Of a DNA stretch of 64,000 nt, positions 61,772 through 64,000 are shown piece by piece. Location: NCBI RefSeq assembly GCF_900182565.1, contig NZ_FXTI01000010.1:51384-115383 (forward strand), written 5' to 3'. The notes beneath the pieces were generated by a model that saw only the letters and a list, made by a program, of their open reading frames with translations, was not told the DNA's origin and ran no database searches. The stretch comes from Melghirimyces algeriensis. GTDB taxonomy: Bacteria; Bacillota; Bacilli; Thermoactinomycetales; DSM-45169. Position 1 is the stretch's first letter. Each line of letters starts with the position of its first letter. Made by a program: the position numbers and the translations under genes.

Positions 61772-62036
61772 TTGTTTCGTTATTCTCGTATATGATGTTG
61801 GACAAAAACGGGTAGCCAAAGTGTTAAAAACATCACGAAAGTATTTGAATTGGGTGCAAAATTCGGTGTTGGAGGGAAATATCTCACGCGTAAACTATCA
61901 AAAATTGAAAGTTGATCTGAAAAGCATCATTCATCCTGAGGAAGATTCAGTGATTTTTTATACTTTTCGTACAACAAAGTATTCAGAAAGGGAAATGATT
62001 GGTCTCCAAAAAGGAGGTGAGGAATTCATACTCTGA
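61772..62036 (+). pseudogene. cas2: CRISPR-associated Cas2, frameshifted at codon 2
   Basis: TTG at 61772-61774 with GGGGGG seven bases upstream is the expected start. Deleting one T of the TTT at 61775-61777 gives (M)FVILVYDVGQKRVAKVL, then KTSRKYLNWVQNSVLEGNIS to the stop at 62036, a full Cas2 of about 87 residues. As written, the frame is wrong from codon 2. The first in-frame start afterwards (GTG 61821) would lose the catalytic Asp in VYDVG. Either a real lesion, a slippery TTT site or a sequencing error. Confidence 0.85.
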
Positions 62037-62081
62037 GACCACATGCGGTTTTCAAATGTTTTATCTGTTTTTGTGATAGAA

Positions 62082-62247
62082 TGTCGTCGACCCCCAATGG
62101 TGTAAAAACCCCCAGGGATCGACGACATTTGTTATATGGCTGATAAGCCCGGTGCAGCGCTATTTAACCGGATTTGATCAATGATGCGACTGTAAGCCAA
62201 TGTTTAACGCGGTTCTTGAAAAGTCAAGTATAGTGGGTATAAAATGG
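62082..62247 (+). promoter_or_regulatory. CRISPR leader 2
   Basis: 166 bases, identical to leader 1 except for three substitutions, with the same GTCGTCGA hairpin at the far end. It begins 45 bases after the cas2 stop. Confidence 0.85.
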
Positions 62248-63005
62248 GTTTGTATCGTACCTATGAGGAATTGAAACCTGACTGAACAGCTCGAGGTGGC
62301 GGCGACATCGTTTACGTTTGTATCGTACCTATGAGGAATTGAAACACTCAAAATCTAAATCCACGAGGGTACCTACACCCCTCAGTTTGTATCGTACCTA
62401 TGAGGAATTGAAACTTTGTAACTCATCTAATAAAGAAAACGGCGGTCTCAATGTTTGTATCGTACCTATGAGGAATTGAAACAAAGGAAGATGGACAATC
62501 CCTTCAAGGAGGGTGCTCGTTTGTATCGTACCTATGAGGAATTGAAACCGTAATTCTTCCTTTAGTTCCTCGATCCGCTCCATCTGTTTGTATCGTACCT
62601 ATGAGGAATTGAAACAAATGATGGGCAATATACACGGCTGCCGGATCAAACGTTTGTATCGTACCTATGAGGAATTGAAACCCTTGAACATATCTACAAA
62701 CAAGCACCAGACGGTGAAAGTTTGTATCGTACCTATGAGGAATTGAAACCCACAGAAGGCTTTGGGGAGCGGGCTGTCAATGTTCTGGTTTGTATCGTAC
62801 CTATGAGGAATTGAAACTTGGTATACCGACATGGTTATGTATGAAGCGCCAGTACCGTTTGTATCGTACCTATGAGGAATTGAAACCTGGAAGAGTTGAA
62901 CCAGATCGAATCACAGGCGATTGAGGTTTGTATCGTACCTATGAGGAATTGAAACTCAAAGAGACCTTGAACCGTCGGCAACCTCATAAACTGTTTGTAT
63001 CGTAC
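62248..63005 (+). CRISPR. CRISPR array 2 (type I-B), 11 full repeats, a truncated twelfth and 11 spacers
   Basis: Same 30-bp repeat as array 1. Repeats begin at 62248, 62316, 62385, 62453, 62519, 62586, 62652, 62720, 62788, 62857 and 62926; a twelfth at 62993 keeps only GTTTGTATCGTAC. Spacers are 36-39 bp, all different from each other and from array 1 by eye. The full repeats are identical, so the array is well maintained. Confidence 0.98.
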
Positions 63006-63147
63006 TTGTATTCGAGGGTGATTGGTTCTTCCTGATCCAAAATCCCCTCCGCGCAGCGGATTACTATTATGGACCGATGGATGGTCTGGAGATGAATTGG
63101 AAAATGAAGTTGGCTAACTACAGTTGGGATTATGGGAATAATCGTTA
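62996..63147 (+). pseudogene. Fragment of an unknown protein-coding gene fused to the array end
   Basis: In the frame running out of the truncated repeat, the sequence reads as protein without stops for about 50 codons: IVLVFEGDWFFLIQNPLRAA, DYYYGPMDGLEMNWKMKLAN, YSWDYGNNR, then TAA at 63145. The aromatic-rich composition looks coding. No start codon or ribosome site is present, so it is the 3' remnant of a gene. Family not recognised. Confidence 0.4.
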
Positions 63148-63290
63148 AAGGAAATGGAAGATTCATAGAGGTGAAGCTTATTAGGTGGAGAGACCTCTCT
63201 AGAGGAGTTCCAGCGTCCAACTTTTTATTGTGTTTTGCCGAATGTTAAGCCGTCTTTGATGCAAAAGGAAGGGGGTTTTAATTCCATACA

Positions 63291-63320
63291 AAAAGCCGCT
63301 CCTCACAGAGAGCGGTTTTT
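63291..63320 (+). terminator. Terminator downstream of array 2
   Basis: AAAAGCCGCTC-CTCACA-GAGAGCGGTTTTT. It could end the array 2 transcript. Confidence 0.7.
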
Positions 63321-63459
63321 ATCTGCATTCAAGATAAGACCGGATCAGGGTTTTACTTTATCGATGGGAATGGCAAAACTCACGTGTTTCCAAGACAGCT
63401 TGCCGGATCTCAGCAACGTCCTCTTTGCTGCCTACCTTCGACAGATCTTCCTTTTTATC

Positions 63460-63495
63460 AAATAGCTCATACCGTGTTAACGTATGAGCTATTTT
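63460..63495. terminator. Bidirectional hairpin
   Basis: AAATAGCTCATAC-CGTGTTAAC-GTATGAGCTATTT; A-run and T-run at the two ends. 63148-63740 has no gene that I can support. Confidence 0.65.
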
Positions 63496-63586
63496 CATTT
63501 TCATTTTGAACAATTTTATTTAATATTGGATTTTGCCACCAATTGAGCAAAAAATGACTTGAGTTATATCTTTGCGAGCGAGAAAA

Positions 63587-63664
63587 TCCCTAGCTTTAGC
63601 TATGGGGATGAGAGCGAGCGTCAGGCGAGGGAGGGGTGTTTTTTACCCCTCTCGCAAGCCTGAC
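63587..63664 (+). mobile_element. Left-end hairpins of an IS200/IS605-type element
   Basis: Small hairpin TCCCTAGCTTTAGCTATGGGGA (63587-63608) typical of IS605-family ends, then a larger one, GTCAGGCGAG ... CTCGCAAGCCTGAC with a GAGGGGT/ACCCCTC inner stem (63620-63664). These elements are recognised as single-stranded hairpins by TnpA. The exact element end cannot be fixed here. Confidence 0.55.
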
Positions 63665-63747
63665 CCTCTTTTGCTCTCTTTTTTTGCTCCTGTTTAATTA
63701 GATATATTGAATCTATATAATATTCGTTGTAAAATTAGCAATAGGTG

Positions 63748-64000
63748 ATGAATTTGAGAACGGTTCAAAGTAATCGAAATGTCGTGTACGACTGCAAGTA
63801 TCATGTAGTTTTTTGTCCCAAGTATCGACGAAAAGTGCTGGTTTCGCCTGTAAGTGATCGGCTGAAAGAGCTGTTCGCAGAAAAAGCAAGAGAGCTGGAA
63901 GTTACGATTTCCAGTATGGAAATCATGCCCGATCATGTGCATTTACTCATACAATGTGATCCGCAGTTTGGGATACACAGGGCAGTTAAACATCTCAAAG
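63748..64000 (+). mobile_element. tnpA: IS200/IS605-type transposase TnpA (3' end outside window)
   Basis: ATG at 63748 (GGTGATG context) opens an 84-residue partial frame: TVQSNRNVVYDCKYHVVFCP, KYRRKVLV, and the HUH motif MPDHVHLLIQCD. This is the Y1 transposase that moves single-stranded DNA. The catalytic Tyr and any tnpB lie beyond the window. Its start is next to the CRISPR locus. Confidence 0.9.

Noticed and set aside
61821..62036. Short Cas2 starting at GTG 61821
   Set aside because: It would lack the first beta strand and catalytic Asp and has no ribosome site; a frameshifted full-length Cas2 from 61772 explains the sequence better.
62984..63220. 78-codon minus-strand frame after array 2
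   Set aside because: The plus strand of the same region reads as a better protein tail (63001-63147), and the minus frame runs into repeat sequence.

Overview
The window looks like a chromosomal segment of an endospore-forming Gram-positive bacterium of the order Bacillales. It carries spore-germination lysins (sleB, the cwlJ-gerQ pair), an alpha/beta small acid-soluble spore protein, Bacillus-type genes (ytoQ, ywnA/ywnB-like pair, an S-box in front of hom), strong AAAGGAGG ribosome sites and frequent GTG/TTG starts. A thermoactinomycete-like relative is my best guess, but that is inference from gene style only.

Layout. 0-6.4 kb: the 3' end of an AddA-like helicase-nuclease, ferredoxin, HAD phosphatase, superoxide dismutase, sleB. 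6.4-8.9 kb: a 0.2-kb hairpin repeat, then a divergent LysR regulator/MFS transporter pair in which both genes are broken. 9-17.4 kb: spore protein, glycosyltransferase, FAH-family enzyme, SAM-I riboswitch and hom, an RlmD-type methyltransferase with an amidohydrolase, then cwlJ-gerQ. 17.4-21.2 kb: ytoQ and azoR, then an AT-richer island with an RRNPP-type (HTH plus TPR) regulator divergent from a secreted protein and a 37-residue membrane peptide. 21.2-26.5 kb: a redox-responsive stretch (radical SAM protein, ldh, a small membrane protein) with three FNR/Rex-type palindromes, followed by cysH-sat for sulfate assimilation. 26.5-31.4 kb: a second copy of the hairpin repeat and a five-gene PTS operon (IIB, IIC, GH4 glycosidase, IIA, MupG-like). 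31.5-40 kb: a two-gene operon of a TIM-barrel protein and a Tm-1-like protein, a lipoprotein, a coiled-coil protein made of twelve 39-residue repeats, Nudix, Fur-controlled HmoA-like monooxygenase, and RtcB. 40-52 kb: MOSC protein, an ABC-F gene behind a leader peptide and attenuator, lipoprotein nuclease, racemase, Rrf2 repressor with its target reductase, and an orphan response regulator next to a BcrA-type ABC exporter whose sensor kinase seems to have been lost. 52.2-63.1 kb: a type I-B CRISPR-Cas locus (cas6-cas8b-cas7-cas5-cas3-cas4-cas1-cas2) bracketed by two arrays with nearly identical 166-bp leaders; cas2 has a one-base frameshift at its second codon. The window ends inside an IS200/IS605-type tnpA.

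The most unusual signals are the two-copy hairpin element with a compensatory base pair, the RRNPP island, the attenuated ABC-F gene, the shared Rrf2 operators, the missing histidine kinase, the duplicated CRISPR leader with damaged cas2, and the 39-residue repeat protein. Several apparent single-base lesions (lysR, MFS, cas2) could be biological decay or sequencing error; only the MFS gene also has an in-frame stop, and the lysR gene also lacks a normal start codon.
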